A DNA stretch of 64,000 nt from Pachyseris speciosa (taxonomy: Eukaryota > Cnidaria > Anthozoa > Scleractinia > Pachyseridae), in the NCBI GenBank assembly GCA_016490735.1, contig JAEMWC010000395.1, positions 477,501 through 541,500 of the forward strand, written 5' to 3'. The notes beneath the pieces were generated by a model, which saw only the letters and a program-made list of their open reading frames with translations, was not told where the DNA came from and searched no databases. Position numbers and translations under genes: made by a program. Below are positions 45,519-57,890 of the stretch, in pieces; the first letter of the stretch is position 1; each line of letters begins with the position of its first letter.

Positions 45519-45556
45519 TACCTTGATCATCATCATCATCATCCTCATCCTCATCC

Positions 45557-45596
<40 letters not shown>

Positions 45597-45612
45597 TATC
45601 ATCATCATAATC
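45519..45612. repeat. (ATC)n/(CTC)n microsatellite
   Basis: Trinucleotide array of 90 bases in intron 12 of receptor B, at the same position as the array in receptor A. Confidence 0.85.
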
Positions 45613-46080
45613 ATAACCACCTCAGATGGAAGCCAAGCAACGCAAAAGGCGCCCTGAAGAGGTTTCCGTGACCGAATACGCTCTGAGGACACGTAAACAT
45701 CCCACCGCACAGCTTCTACCCAACCCTAATGTGTGTGATAAGTCAGAGAACAGCACCGGGAACTACGCCCTCTACACTTCTCGACACGTTTCGGGGTTCT
45801 TTAACGTCCCAAGTTTTATGTGTGGAGGTGAAATGAAGGAGATAAGGCCAACGACATAACATCACTTCCCAATGACGCGATCAGCAAGATCGTACTTATT
45901 TACAGTTGAGACATTGGTTTGTTGTCAGGTCTTGGATTTGAACCAACGACCTTCTGCTCAGCATGCACGCATCCCAGTACCGGCTTACCAAATGCGCTAA
46001 ACAGCCGGCGGTTGGTCTCCTTGTTACCGATAAGCAAAGTACGAATGTTTAAATTAAGTATGTCATCTGTAATATCTGAC

Positions 46081-46209
46081 CTCCTCAGGTAATTCGACTT
46101 GTTTGTGTCGCAGAGGATCAGTAACTTCCCATGCCACGAAGGTCACCACGTCGATCAACACGATTCCACTAACCATGGCTAGCAACGTCCAATCAGAGAG
46201 AGGGCCGAG
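46081..46209 (-). pseudogene. Receptor B exon 12: transmembrane segment 4, open
   Basis: 43 codons with CTCAG|CTC and GAG|GTCAGA borders; LLAMVSGIVLIDVVTFVAWE and VTDPLRHKQ. Confidence 0.85.
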
Positions 46210-46876
46210 CTGAGGAATTTCAAACACATGTTAGCGCCGACGAATAGAATAATTAACTTTCAGTGCATCTGGTGAAAACCTCTTGTTGTAGATAGCCTGT
46301 AAAGTGACTACAATCGTGGACAAAATTACTTGAGAAATCAGGTCTCTCTGAGTCCAAAAAATCCTTTCGCAGTATAGGTGTGGCTCAACAGTGAGGGGGT
46401 ATTTGAAACTCAATGAATATGTGAATATGATCATCGCAGTTACATATGAATTTCATATATTCATTCTCATATATTTGAAACTTAGGTGATTATTGTTTCC
46501 AACAAACAAAGAACAAAGCAACCTCGTTCCCAGAGTCTCTCCGCGGGAAGCGGGAGAGACCCTGGGAACGAGACTGAGAACAAAGAGTACCTATGATATT
46601 TTTTTCCTAATCTACGGCTTCGTAGGAATCCTGCCTCGGTTTTACAACAACACTTATTGCGTAAAAAACGACTCGTTTCGCTGTTTTACTTTAGTCAAAT
46701 TAACAGCACTTAATAGACCGTCAATATAAAATCTATTGCTTTCAGTGAAGCATTTATTTTGTGACCTTTACTTGATTTCAGTCAATGTTCAAAACTGGTG
46801 AAAGAACAATATTAACGAAACCAATTTATATCGGTTTGTCTCGATACTATATTTGTTTCTTCCTTGTTATACTTAC

Positions 46877-46984
46877 GCGAACTTTTAAACGCTTGTTTGT
46901 AAAAATCTTGTAAATTCTCCAGGTCTTGATGAACATAGCACAAAAAGCCAAAGAAAATCCTACGTCCAAAATCCAGGTGCGAAC
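46877..46984 (-). pseudogene. Receptor B exon 11: transmembrane segment 3, open
   Basis: 36 codons, RTWILDVGFSLAFCAMFIKT and WRIYKIFTNKRLK; donor CGC|GTAAGT. Confidence 0.85.
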
Positions 46985-47106
46985 CTTGAAATAAAGGAAA
47001 ATAACATGTTCGCCAGTCAAAATTCATGAACTAAGCTGGAACAAGTTGATGAAGAATAATTAAAACCTGCAAAAAACGAATGTAAAAATGGAAAGAAGAA
47101 GAAAAA

Positions 47107-47232
47107 GAACAACAACAACAACAACAACAACAATAACAATAACAACAACAACAACAACAACAAACAACAACAATAACAATAACAACAACAACAACAATAA
47201 CAACAACAACAACAATAACAACAACAACAAGA
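47107..47232. repeat. (CAA)n microsatellite
   Basis: About 125 bases of aac/aat units in intron 10 of receptor B; not present in receptor A. Confidence 0.9.
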
Positions 47233-47375
47233 GAAAGAAGGAGAAGCAGAGAGCAGAGCGTGGGAGAAAAACATGTCCTTCGGGCTCAGAGGATCAGAGT
47301 GCTTCGCGAGAACTCCCACTGCCTTATTATCTTCGCCCATCAGAAAGTCTGGATACAGGCTATGTTAATGATTAC

Positions 47376-47508
47376 CTTACATATGCGTGGCATAGTTTCC
47401 TCGGGAGAGTCAAACTCTTTTAGACCAAACAACACCACTGTACTTAGGCACGTGATACATCCTAACACCATGACGTCGTTGAAAATGGGCGCAGACAATC
47501 TGATAAAC
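47376..47508 (-). pseudogene. Receptor B exon 10: transmembrane segment 2, open
   Basis: 133 nt; FIRLSAPIFNDVMVLGCITC, with a 4-residue insertion (EETM) before PRICK relative to receptor A. Confidence 0.85.
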
Positions 47509-47751
47509 CTGTTGAACACGACAAACTTGTTAGGCTCAAACTCGAGGTGAGACTTGCGGTTATAGTAAATGTAATGAGAAGAAAACCGACAACGTTGAGG
47601 AGAATTGGCTTGTTCCGTGATGATATGAGAAATAGGTGTTTAAAAAGTTGCACGATCGCACAACAACACGAGTCAGGAGCAGACTGTGATTTGATGAACA
47701 AAATGAAGTTGTTTAGCGAGAAATAACTGAGAGATTTAAAACTTACTTGTA

Positions 47752-47904
47752 CAGTATTTGCGGTAATAACGGTTGAACTCAAGAAATATACGTCCTAAGA
47801 CGACGCCAAAATTTGCGGCTACTGAGAATATAATGAACAGGGCGGGATGGATGTCTGCTGGCTGGAACTCCTTTATCGTTCGGTCTGTTGGAATTCAACC
47901 ATCT
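47752..47904 (-). pseudogene. Receptor B exon 9: TM1, with stop codon and 5-bp insertion
   Basis: Acceptor GTTGCAG|AT. The second full codon is TGA (receptor A: GAA). TM1 reads HPALFIIFSVAANFGVVLGR. At the 3' end AAATAC is followed by TGTACAA|GTAAGT instead of AA|GTAAGT. Confidence 0.85.
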
Positions 47905-48249
47905 GCAACAAAAAACTTAGTCAACTCAATTTTCTGTTGTGTTTACGAATATTCCCGCTCGCAGAGCCACCCCACCTCTTATCAGCGGTTGAACCGCTGA
48001 CCAAAATATCGCCAGAGGGGACTGGGTTCTAGGATGGTTTAAGCAATACAAATCGGTTTTATGGACAGTTCGTTGGGAGAAACGATGTGCAACAGGAAAA
48101 CTTTTGTTGAAAAGTGGGAATAAACTATCTATCCTGATCAAAATTTTTTTGAAATATGTTGTTTACTTCAGTTGAATCAAACCAGCCTTCGTTATAGTTG
48201 GCATGATTACGTTTTTGTCGTCTCTACAAACGCCGAGCAAAAGATCTTG

Positions 48250-49531
48250 GAGATGCCTTCATTGATAGCTATTACATAATTGCAAAAAAAGCTTTGTTGA
48301 TTGCAAATTTCCTCAACAGTGGAAAGTACGCTGCGTCCACAAAAATGGCAGCCAGTTGGATTGTGGAAACTATCGTCCGATTTCTTTGCTCAGTCAACCA
48401 AGCAAGTTATTAGAAAGTATGGTCTGCCAACAACTGGACGCTTTTCTGAAGCACCATAACCTGCTAAGTAACTCACAATGGGGTTTTAGAAAAGGCAGAT
48501 CTACAGAGTTGCTACTACTTCACATGACAGAAAAATGGAGATACGCTCTAAATCGAGGGAAATCTATCGGCGTAATCTTTATAGATTTCCAGAAAGCGTT
48601 TGACTGTGTTTCCCATCATCGCCTACCTTCCAATCTGCAAGCTTCTGGTATCTACAATAATGCCCTAAACTGGATCTTAGATTATCTCCGTAACAGAAAC
48701 CAATATGTCTCTATCAACGGCTACAATTCTACAACAATGAAGATTCCCTCGGGGGTTCCACCCGGATCCTTACTGGGTCCCAGACTTTTTACCATCTTTA
48801 CAAATGGCCTCCCAAGCTGTCTGGATTCATCCAACTCTTCAAATATGGAAATATTTGCCGACGACTCCACTGCTTTTGTGATTGGTGACTCCGTTGACTC
48901 TATCGTTGTCCACATCCAAAACGTTTTGCAACAACTACATAGCTGGGCACGACTCAACTGCATGTCAATTCATCCTATTAAAACGGAAATTATGTTTATA
49001 TCCAAGTCTTCCTTCATTGGACCAATTCCATCTATAACCTTGGACAATCATCTGATTAACTGTACAACTCAATCTTCAAGTCTGGGAGTGACATTAGACA
49101 ATAAGCTTAGCTGGACACCCCATATAAAATCCATTGCTGCTAATTTTAATGCAAAAATAAACAAACTTAATCAGATTAAGTCTTTTGACCTCCCCACCCT
49201 AGAATCCATCTATTTTAAAGGCATACTACCAAGCATAACCTATTGCATTTCTCTGTGGGGCTGCTCAAGCTCATTACAGGTTTTGGAGGAATCTCATATC
49301 CGTGCTGCTCGACTTATTCATAATCTCACCCCCTCTTTCCCAAAACATGAAGTTTCATCTAAAGTAAAATGGCACCCCTTATCGTATTTTTACAAAAAGA
49401 GACTGGCAAGCATAGCTTACCAAGCTTATTATAACTTAGTACCACCTAGTATTACAAATATCTTTACTAAACATGCAACAAACTACAATTTAATTCGATC
49501 TAACCCATACTTACTGGAAAGGAAACAATGA
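48250..49531 (+). pseudogene. LINE reverse transcriptase (in receptor B)
   Basis: The open frame covers the RT and thumb. Coding sense extends left of the first Met to the truncation point (FPQQWKVRCVHKNGS). Catalytic Asp residues are present; GVPPGS replaces the usual GVPQGS. Different family from the LINE at 9532-11261, judging by motif wording and tail. Confidence 0.85.
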
Positions 49532-49946
49532 TTCCTTCACTCATCGAGCCAGCATAATTTGGAACAGTCTACCCGTCAAGATCAAGTCTTTACCTTCTCT
49601 TGCACTGTTTAAAGCAAATCTTAAAAAACACTCTAAATCCATTGATAGAATATCTTTTGGTTGTAGTTCTACCATTACATTTAAAAACACTGATGATTTT
49701 ACATATTTTTAGAGTATTTTAGATATTTATTTGTTAAATAATATTTGTAACCTATATCTGGCTTAATATGAATAATTATTATTATAATTACTTTTACAGT
49801 CCCATCACATAGTTAGTGTATTTTGTAATTTATTTATACATAGCAGGTCCACATCAGCTTTTGCTGCCATCTTTTTAACCTGCGTTGTTAAATAAAGTAT
49901 GTATGTATGTATGTATGTATGTATGTATGTATGTATGTATGTATGT
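48250..49946 (+). mobile_element. 5'-truncated LINE inserted in exon 8 of receptor B
   Basis: Flanked by a 6-bp direct repeat, atcttg (48244-48249 and 49947-49952). The uninterrupted sequence is seen in receptor A (21010-21040). Plus-strand RT: NYRPISLL, GVIFIDFQKAFDCVSH (motif A), PSGVPPGSLLGPRLFTIFTN (motif B), EIFADDSTAF (motif C, ADD). The 3' end has a (tatg)n tail at about 49896-49946. One frameshift near 49515 separates the RT frame from the last ~60 codons (DSFTHRASIIWNSLP). Confidence 0.9.
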
Positions 49947-49947
49947 A
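49896..49947. repeat. (TATG)n microsatellite, LINE tail
   Basis: About 13 units of gtat at the 3' end of the LINE in receptor B exon 8. Confidence 0.9.
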
Positions 49948-50839
49948 TCTTGTTTATCGAAAAACGAAACAAGCTGTTCCGTCACTGGAAAGTAAGGAAG
50001 TATGTATACAAGACTTGTTATTCTGACACCTTGTAAGTCACATTTTCATGACTATAGGAATACCTTCCCATATCGAATTCTTGGTGGCGTTATAAAGTTG
50101 TATATCCTTCTCTTTTGGAGAATATTGACAATTGCTACTAATCTCTTCCTTTATCTGCAACATAAGAAACACAGCAAGAAAAGATTCAATAAATGCTCGT
50201 AAGTATATAAAATGAGAGCAAACACTCGCGAATAAACGCGTTTTCTGGGTCCATTTACAGGAACGCTGTGTTTCTAACTCAAGCATTTGTGGCTTTGAAA
50301 TATGGAACCCTCATCTTTTTATAATTTATAGTGTTTCGGTTAATACTTTCCTAGTCGTGCGATGCAGCCAAAAGTAACCCTGAAAAGTTAAATTAAATCA
50401 ATATGAATAAATGAGAATCATATATCTGAACTGCGGATTAAAGAATGTGAAGATGTGAAAGATGGTCGTAGTAATGAACGCTACTTGAGCAGTAGCGAAA
50501 AGAGGCCTGAAAAATTTTTAAATTATCAAGAAAAGTCATCATGTCCTCCTCACCGAGGGTTGAACAGAGTCCTATGTTCCTCTCAATATCATAAGATTAG
50601 TCTTTTGCGCCATTTTATCATGCACTATTATTACCGTAATTTTTGTATGTCAATTTCCCACATGATAAAATTATCTCTTGAAACACGAAATAAGCCATAT
50701 TTTTCAGATAAAAAGACCTTTCCTTGACTGAGAGATAGATAGATAGTTTAGAGATAGATAGTTTATTACACTTAAAACCTTGCAGCCAAAGGCTGAATTT
50801 ACTAAGTTTACAATGCCAAGCGATTGCCAGTGATTGGTT

Positions 50840-50979
50840 GGCAAAGCTGCGCTACTCAACCAGTGAGAAGCAAAACCAAAACCAATCGTGTCTGGAACGC
50901 GCGCATTTTGCCGCGCTTTTCGCTGGTTACATGTAATTGCTTTCAGCTCTGATTGGCTCCTCCCGCTGTTAGTGTTTGC

Positions 50980-51016
<37 letters not shown>

Positions 51017-51041
51017 ACGACACTCAATTGAAAAATCGCTC
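50840..51041. mobile_element. TIR element of the 'tcaattgagtgtcg' family, copy 3, reverse and truncated
   Basis: Right end cgacactcaattgaaaaatc is intact. The interior has the CCAAT words in reverse order. The opposite TIR is missing; gata repeats at 50735-50765 lie beyond. Confidence 0.7.
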
Positions 51042-51129
51042 TATCAACGTTTGGATTGGTTGGGCTAAACTAGCCTGCGAGTAAGCTCTATATCGGCTAG
51101 GAATAATGTCCTTGATTTTGATATTAGGA

Positions 51130-51590
51130 CTCTCAATAATAATATTATAACATCATATTTTACCAGGGCAAGAGAAAGCTGTTATAAATGGATGCCCTGG
51201 GCGTGAAAGTAATAATAAAAAATCAAGATAACTGAAAATAAAAGTAGAAAATAAGAAAAATATCCTATATAAGTTACAATATAACTAATAAAACTAAAAT
51301 AGGTATTCAAATAAATTAGGCATAGTCAAAATTTGATAAAAATAAATTCCTAAGCTTTGTTTTAAAAATCTCTAACGAATTAATCTCTTTCAAATGCGAT
51401 GGTAGTTTGTTGAAAGCTTGGGGACCTGAATAAAAGCAGCCTTTCTTTGCAGATTCTGTGCGTACTTTGGGAATTAAAAGATCTTGGGCATTTCGCCTAG
51501 TAGAATAATTATGTGATGACCTAATGAAATAATCCCTGAATAGGTCCGGGGCACTGTTATGCATACACTTATATACATACACAAATTTAC
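51130..51590 (-). mobile_element. LINE 3' end fragment
   Basis: Minus-strand frame 51582-51316 reads MYVYKCMHNSAPDLFRDYF, NYSTRRNAQDLLIPKVRT and GPQAFNKLPSHLKEINSLEI, the C-terminal end common to CR1/L2-type LINEs, followed by an AT-rich 3' UTR. Confidence 0.75.
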
Positions 51591-52129
51591 TTCATGACTT
51601 AAAATAGGAGACTAGAGTCCAACAGCTGCCTCAGAGGAGCCGAATGGAAAGAATATCCATTGACTCGCACTGGCATCGCTGTTTTGCTTGTTTTGACTCG
51701 AAGTAGTTTTTTTAAATTTTATTTTTTGTATTTAACAGCGTACCTCGGTATTGCTTCAGAACAGTATTTCCTTGCCTCAATTCATTTTTATCGAAAGACA
51801 CAGGACCCTAAAGATGCAATGCATCTGATTTAGATAAGTGCGGACAGAACCAATGTCCATTGGCTAAAACAACAACAACAACAAACAAACAAACAAACAG
51901 TTTTTACCTCAAGTTGTAACCTCTCAAAAGTAAATATTCCACAAAATATTGGAGAAAATTATTTTATCAACGAAGCGTGATTTTTGCAATTCAATTATTT
52001 TCCTCTTTAGCTCAACAAAATCAATATTTTTGACAACTAACATGCGTGGAGCATCTCGTATCCCAGCGGCATGAGCATTCTTTATTTCTTTAAAGTCTGG
52101 TGACTACCTTGAGCGATATTTAACAATTA

Positions 52130-52385
52130 TTCACCGAAGTGGAGGTGAATAGTGGTGGATATTTGCCGAGCCGCGAAGCGGCTAGGTAAATATCCACCAC
52201 TTTCACCGACATTGAGGTGTCAAACATTACTTTATGTGTGACAATATACTGAAAAGTGGTCGGAAATTGTAAAATCTCGCACGCCGGCTGCCCAGAGGTG
52301 AATAGTACTTGCTAATCACCTCCGAGTTAACAATTCAGAACGCGCGAAAAGCACTATTCACTTGTGTTGTATACAGTATACTAAT
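52130..52385 (-). mobile_element. Foldback element related to 33465-33612
   Basis: Contains gtggatatttgccgagccgc and its complement gcggctaggtaaatatccac. Past acattactttatgtgtgaca it is the reverse complement of the 33465-33612 copy. It lies at the end of homology between receptor B and A. Confidence 0.65.
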
Positions 52386-52831
52386 TAACTATAATCACAT
52401 TTATGACAAAATACAATTTTCGGAGTTTATTGTAAAAAAAAAAAAGGAAAAAAAACCAAAAACAAAAACAAAGACAAAAACAACAACATAAAAAAACCGC
52501 CGAAAAAGCCACCAGGACTCGCTTTGAAAAAGAGGCCAGAGGTGATTCGGAAATGGCCTATTGCGTATACGTATATTTGTTGAGAACGCACGACGAGTAT
52601 TGAGCGTGCTGTGACCATCTTTAATAATGACGGATGTATCGACATTGTCCAAACCAGAAAAAAAAGCATGTGAGTACCCTTTTTCAATATTGAAAACAGT
52701 GCCAGTGGTTAATGGTTGTCAAGATACAAAATGAAATATATTGATTTCTCTAGATTTGCATAATTATAGAAGTTGTTTTGTTGAAAGCAAATGAATTTGC
52801 ACATATTTCTACAATAGCAATTTGACAATAA
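52386..52831. other. Spacer before the right copy of the segmental duplication
   Basis: A-rich stretch with an (aaac)-like patch at 52435-52490; nothing recognised. Confidence 0.35.
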
Positions 52832-53100
52832 TTCGCAAATACCGAACGCAGTAAATAACGATGATCAAGCCATGAATTGAATGTATCATTCCAAAATCCC
52901 CCGGCCATCCTGTAGACATTTTGTAAATCCGTAGACCAGTGCATAAGCGCTTGCCAACTTGGGCATAATCCGATAAACTTACTATCACACTTTGCATGAG
53001 CTACTAAACTCGGAAAATGAATTATAAACCATTCGAGGGGCATAAGGGAAGCGTGACTCTTGCGTTACCTTTATGTAAGATGTAAGTCATTTACGAAAAA

Positions 53101-54186
53101 TAGGTAGTCGAGGACTACGTGTGGCTACTACTGTGTTACTTGAGTTGAAGCAAGCTGTGTAAAATATGAGGATCAGTTTGTCTGTAATCTTGGAATCATA
53201 AGATTAGTAGCCCAAGGTATATGTTGAACCTATGTTGTGATGCTTGTCAAGAGGGGCTATAAAATTGCAAAGCCAACCAATATACGTTGCTGTTTGATTC
53301 TTATGGGTTGAAACCAAAATTTGAGAATTACATGTACTCAAGTTAGATGGCGTAACTGAACTTCGTTGTTTACAGTCTTTAGACGGAGATTTATAAGCTT
53401 TTGGAAGAGGCCCATGTATGGTCGATCTGCTCTTTTACCGTCATCCTCTACTGTGCATGTATAAACCCTATATAAAATAATGTCAAAACAATGTTAATTT
53501 TTTAGGGAGGAGTAAGTTCGTTACTTTCCTAAATTTATGCCGGGGTAGCTTGTAGGGCAGAGCTGTGGACTGTAGCGTCACGCGCCGTCTATCTGCGCGC
53601 CACATTAGCGATAAATGCAATGTGTTAGCTGACGCTTTAAGCCGTTATCGTTTTATGTGGAACATGAAGCTGCTGCCTTAGATCTCCGTCAAGTTTTTCC
53701 CGATAACTCAATGTTCTCTTTTATCGCAGTTTAGCTTATATATAATTGCCATTTTAGTCACGGCGTTTTTTTTTCTTTTTTATTGGCGAGCGTTTACGTT
53801 ATCGTCTAGTGATTTAGACGTGCTTTACCATTCCTTCACTATTGCACTATTGTATCAAGTGATCAGTTCATTCCCGTGACTCCTTGTGCATCGCACCCGC
53901 TTCTCCCGGTTTGTCAGGTCAATGCTATTAGGCTCGTAGCTTTGGAGTAAACGATTGTTTTTACTCTATCTCTGAGTCTGCTTGTTTGTGATAGTACATC
54001 AAGCGCAAGTCACGAACGATACTCACCAAAATACAAGCATCAAGCCTCAGTGTCTACCGAAGCCCGATCGTGCGATTCCGAACATTATCCGAAGATAATG
54101 AGTAGATCTTCGGGACTACTTACACTCACTCTTACACACTCCATGACATGGTGGCTACTCTACTCTTAAGGAGTAGTAGCCACAAA
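53101..54186. mobile_element. 1.1-kb insertion in the right copy, with a retroelement RNase H remnant
   Basis: Absent from the left copy, where acgaaaaactg is continuous at 5773-5783. On + at about 53605-53665 it reads ISDKCNVLADALSRYRF, then after a frame change LDLRQVFPDNSMFS. The A-D-A-L-S-R box is the end of an RNase H domain, as in DIRS- or LTR-type elements. Too short to classify. Confidence 0.5.
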
Positions 54187-54224
54187 AACTGCCCTCTCAG
54201 TCGCAGCCCTAAGGAGTCCCCAGT

Positions 54225-54282
54225 CGTTCTTTGTCTCGTCACGCAACGAGGGGAGGAGCGTTGCGTGTCGAGACAAAGAACG
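54225..54282. repeat. 24-bp inverted repeat (hairpin), right copy
   Basis: Counterpart of 5816-5873; one mismatch (gcgtgtcgag against gcgtgacgag) breaks one pair. Confidence 0.75.
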
Positions 54283-57200
54283 GCTGCGTAGAAAACTATC
54301 TCAGTATCTGTACTCTTTGTCCCGAACATAATTATCAAAAGCAAGTTCCTCCTCTACCGCATATCTGATCGTAATTGTGGTTGTAAAATATACGCAAGCG
54401 TTATGCACTGTTCAGCAGATGTACAAAATGTCCAAGAGGAATCTGAAGGAAGAAGAGAAATTTGCTTCACGCCTAATTAAAACAGACATTGAGTATGGAC
54501 ATGGAGCCATGAAAGACCGTTTGCGTTCGGATTCCCTCGATTTCTAAAAAAAACAACAACAACAACAGCAACCTCATTTCCGCTCAAAAACTGAAGCCGA
54601 ACCAAAGACTTAACTGGATTTTTTTTAAGTTCAGAAAGAAGCGCTTCTGGATCAGAGAGAAAATACCACTGGACAGCCAAAAAGTTGTATTTAAATTTTG
54701 ATTGGATTGTTTGTATGATCATTTGAGCTGAAACAGTATATTATCTGTATTTTGGCCGAACTGTTAACCTGCAATCAGACGTTCTTTTTTGGCGGGTGGG
54801 GGGGAGGGGGTGGGAGAGAAGGGGGGTGGGGGACAGGTTGACGAATCTGGATTGGAAGGCGCACTCCTTAACTCGCGTTAAGCAATCTCGTTCGCGCTGC
54901 TTTGTCAGATTTATATTCCTACGGGGATACCTGAGTGACACTCTACAACAAGAGACACGGTCATGAAAAGGGCTAAATGAAAAAAACAAATTTCGTCAAG
55001 ATACTACAAAAAAAAAAAAACCAAACAAACAAACAAAAAAACGAAAGATGAACAGAAGAGGAGGAACTTCTTATTCCAAGCGTTATACACTGCTCAGCAG
55101 ATGTACAAAATGGTTAACAGGAATCGAACGAGTGAAGGATCGAAGGAGCGAAGGTGTGAAACCAGCCTCACACCTATAACTCTGAAATATTGGCAATTTG
55201 CCATATCTTTTTTCCGGTTAAAAACGACTGCCTCAGCAATTGCTGACATTACTTACTTTGCATTTTCTCGGCAGAGTTGAACACTCTTCTTTCGGCAACA
55301 AAACACCGAGAAAATTGATAAAGTTGATCTTGGAACAGTGTCCATCACCAGTGACATAAGTGTGGAGCGGGCGCTTTTCAGTTACTGCCTGTAAATGATT
55401 TCATACAAGTGAGAACTACGTCAGTAATGATATCCTGTAAAGGGGTAGCCAGGACATTCCATTCCCATTGTGTATGAATATCCAGTCAAGAGGGAGAATA
55501 GAACTGACGCAAACAACGGCCGCAAAGGAGGCTACGGGCTTAGCCACCGAAATTTAAAGCCACGATGTGATTGGTCAGTTCCTGGAATGGAATGTTTGGC
55601 TCGGTTCAGCAGACGTTGGTGAGGAGGAAGAATAGGACCGACACAAACAACGGCTGCGAAGAAGGCAAGTATAGGAGAGCATTCCGGACAAAATCATGTG
55701 CTCATGCACCTAACCAATTATACTAGAAATAGTTTTCACTAAAGCTGCCCCCGTATTTTAATTTTTGAGTAGTTGTGTGGTTGTAAATATTAAAATACTG
55801 AAGACACTGTTGCTCATTTCTGTATTGTTGTTAGTGAAATAAAGCAGTTCTGTAAATTTCATGTGGAAGAAGCATATTTCTCCAGTACATCAATGGCAGA
55901 AACAATATTTAATTTAGTGTCATTGTTCAACAATTGAGATTTAGATGGCTGTTTTGTTTTGTTTGCGCGGATTTTGCAGGGTTTATTTACGAAATAAAAG
56001 ATCACGAGGTAATACGAAATTCCGTGAATTGAGACACACAGAAAACAGACAATAAGCTTTCCTGAATAACAAAATATTTAGATGAGCCTGAGTTTATGCC
56101 TGAAAAGTAAACGCGTTGAATCTAATTTTTTCCTCGAGTTAATCTTCTCGAAAACGAAGCAAGTGAATACGAGGACAATTTACATGAATGGAACTGAGCT
56201 TGTTTTTCGCAAATTTCGCTACAAGTTGCTTGGAATACAAAAAATCAGTGAATTAAAAATGTAAAGTAAGGTATAAATTCACATTCAAACTTGTAGTTTT
56301 TTGAAAGATAGACTCCCAGAAGTGCTCAAACATCTGAAACATTTCGGAAAAGGTCTATTATTCTTGTGATGATTCGTAGTGAAAGTACATGTCTCTTCGC
56401 CACCATTTGCCCTCGAAGAGGGGTTTTTTTTCTCTATGAACTAACCGATTTCCATTGTTTAAGCTGTCGAGAGTTCCGTGGATCTTGTTATTTGGATTTA
56501 CAGTTTTAGAAAGCTGTCTTTTCCTTCTGAGAACGGCATACTCGGCTACCAGCATCCATTTTGATGTGAAAGAAAGAATGTTACCCGGCACAACCTTGCG
56601 CGCCTAGTTTCATCAAATCGGGAACGCTTCCCATACTACAAACACATTTCTTACATTTTTGAAATTCCTTGTATATATTTACGCGGGGACTCCCTAGAGT
56701 GCCTCCTCGGGTTTTGCCCTCTGGGCCAAAACCCTGCGGGGGCAACAACTAATATAAAAAGTTTAAGCCACGCGGCTCAAGCAGTTTAAGACCTGGGTCA
56801 GGGGTGTTAATTAGAGAAAACGTTCTTTTTGTAATACAACAGCCCAGGGGAATGACACTGAAACGAAATTCTGCACATGGGAAGTTCTCATCATCCTTAA
56901 CATTTTCACGTGCAATAAACCTTATCATAGATCACGTGACGTGTCACGTGACCATTTCTTTGAAACCATCACTTATTTGAGAAGTAGGTGACGGTTGTAG
57001 GATATCCGGTGATATCGAATAAAAACGCTTTTCTTATGCGTATTCATTATTTCCAGCGTCTCACGTTTGGAGTGACCGTCCACCGTTCTCAACAAAGAAA
57101 TTATGAGGGCAAAGGTCATTTTTCGTCCAAGAATTCAACCTTTAGCTGTTAATAATTTAAAAACTAAAACTCGTGAACAATCACTCCAAGCGTAGAAAGT

Positions 57201-57864
57201 TAGATATGTTGGATTTATATTAAAACGCTGATTTATTTATCTGTAAACTTAAAATCCGCTACTGCATCGCCGATTTAAGAATTTTTCAAATTTTGATCAC
57301 GTGACTAATCATGTGATCAAATTTATACTTAAAGGCAAACAAGGACAACAAGACTATCTTCAGGGGAAATTTCATCCGGTTCTAGGCAATGTGGAGAAAG
57401 ATATTGACGATCAACCATATTTCTGAACATATTTCTAAACCCAGGCCTTCAACTGCTCGAGACGGTAGATTTCATAACAACTGACACGCAAACTGTCTCT
57501 TTGACCGTAACCTGATCGCAGGTTACTGGCCGTAAGGCAAGGTGTATTGTCATTAATGAAATATTGGAAAACTGCATATTTCCCTGCTGTAAAATCAGCC
57601 TTGGTACGTTTTTCAGTCGTCACAGAATTATCTTAATTTGGGGACTAGGTCTACCATAATCCAGCCGCTTTGAGTCTATTGGCCTTTTGTGTTGGTAATT
57701 TAGAAACACAGAATACAATTGTGCGAGATGACCGTTGGGAAAAATGGTTGAGTCCCCGTTCGGTAAGCCCAATTTTTCTTCATTCACTCGCAATCAGGTA
57801 ACTCATGCTTCTACTGAAAGCTTCTAATAAAAAAGAAAAACAAAACAAAAAACGAATCTTCAGA
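54283..57864. other. Noncoding part of the right duplication copy
   Basis: Collinear with 5874-9492. The extra 56751-57020 block contains a cacgtgac/gtcacgtg palindrome near 56935-56955. No gene recognised. Confidence 0.45.
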
Positions 57865-57890
57865 TAACCTAACCTAACCTAACCTAACCA
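57865..57890. repeat. (CCTAA)n array, uninterrupted
   Basis: Between four and five units, followed by actgcaatcagctag as at 11287. This is the empty site of the LINE at 9532-11261. Confidence 0.85.

Larger units (their letters stand above)
43215..49984 (-). pseudogene. Receptor B: GABA-B-type GPCR pseudogene, exons 8-14 only
   Basis: Exons equivalent to those of receptor A: 8 (49984-48183, split by a LINE), 9 (about 47904-47752), 10 (47508-47376), 11 (46984-46877), 12 (46209-46081), 13 (45386-45054), 14 (43343-43215). Lesions: exon 8 interrupted by a 1.7-kb LINE; exon 9 has TGA where receptor A has GAA (GGT TGA ATT); exon 9 has 5 extra bases (TGTAC) just before the donor, breaking the frame into exon 10. 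No ligand-domain exons exist upstream: homology to receptor A stops near 52130 inside intron 7. Exons 10-13 remain open and close to receptor A, so decay is fairly recent or the 3' half was useful for a time. Confidence 0.88.
49985..52130. other. Partial intron 7 of receptor B; homology to receptor A ends near 52130
   Basis: 50000-50420 matches 21070-21600, and 51600-52125 matches 23745-24530, of receptor A. In between are a TIR element, a LINE fragment and unique sequence. No ligand-domain exon follows upstream. Confidence 0.65.

Noticed and set aside
47017..47423. Open frames with long Asn, Thr or Cys/Leu runs
   Set aside because: They are translations of the (CAA)n microsatellite in intron 10 of receptor B.
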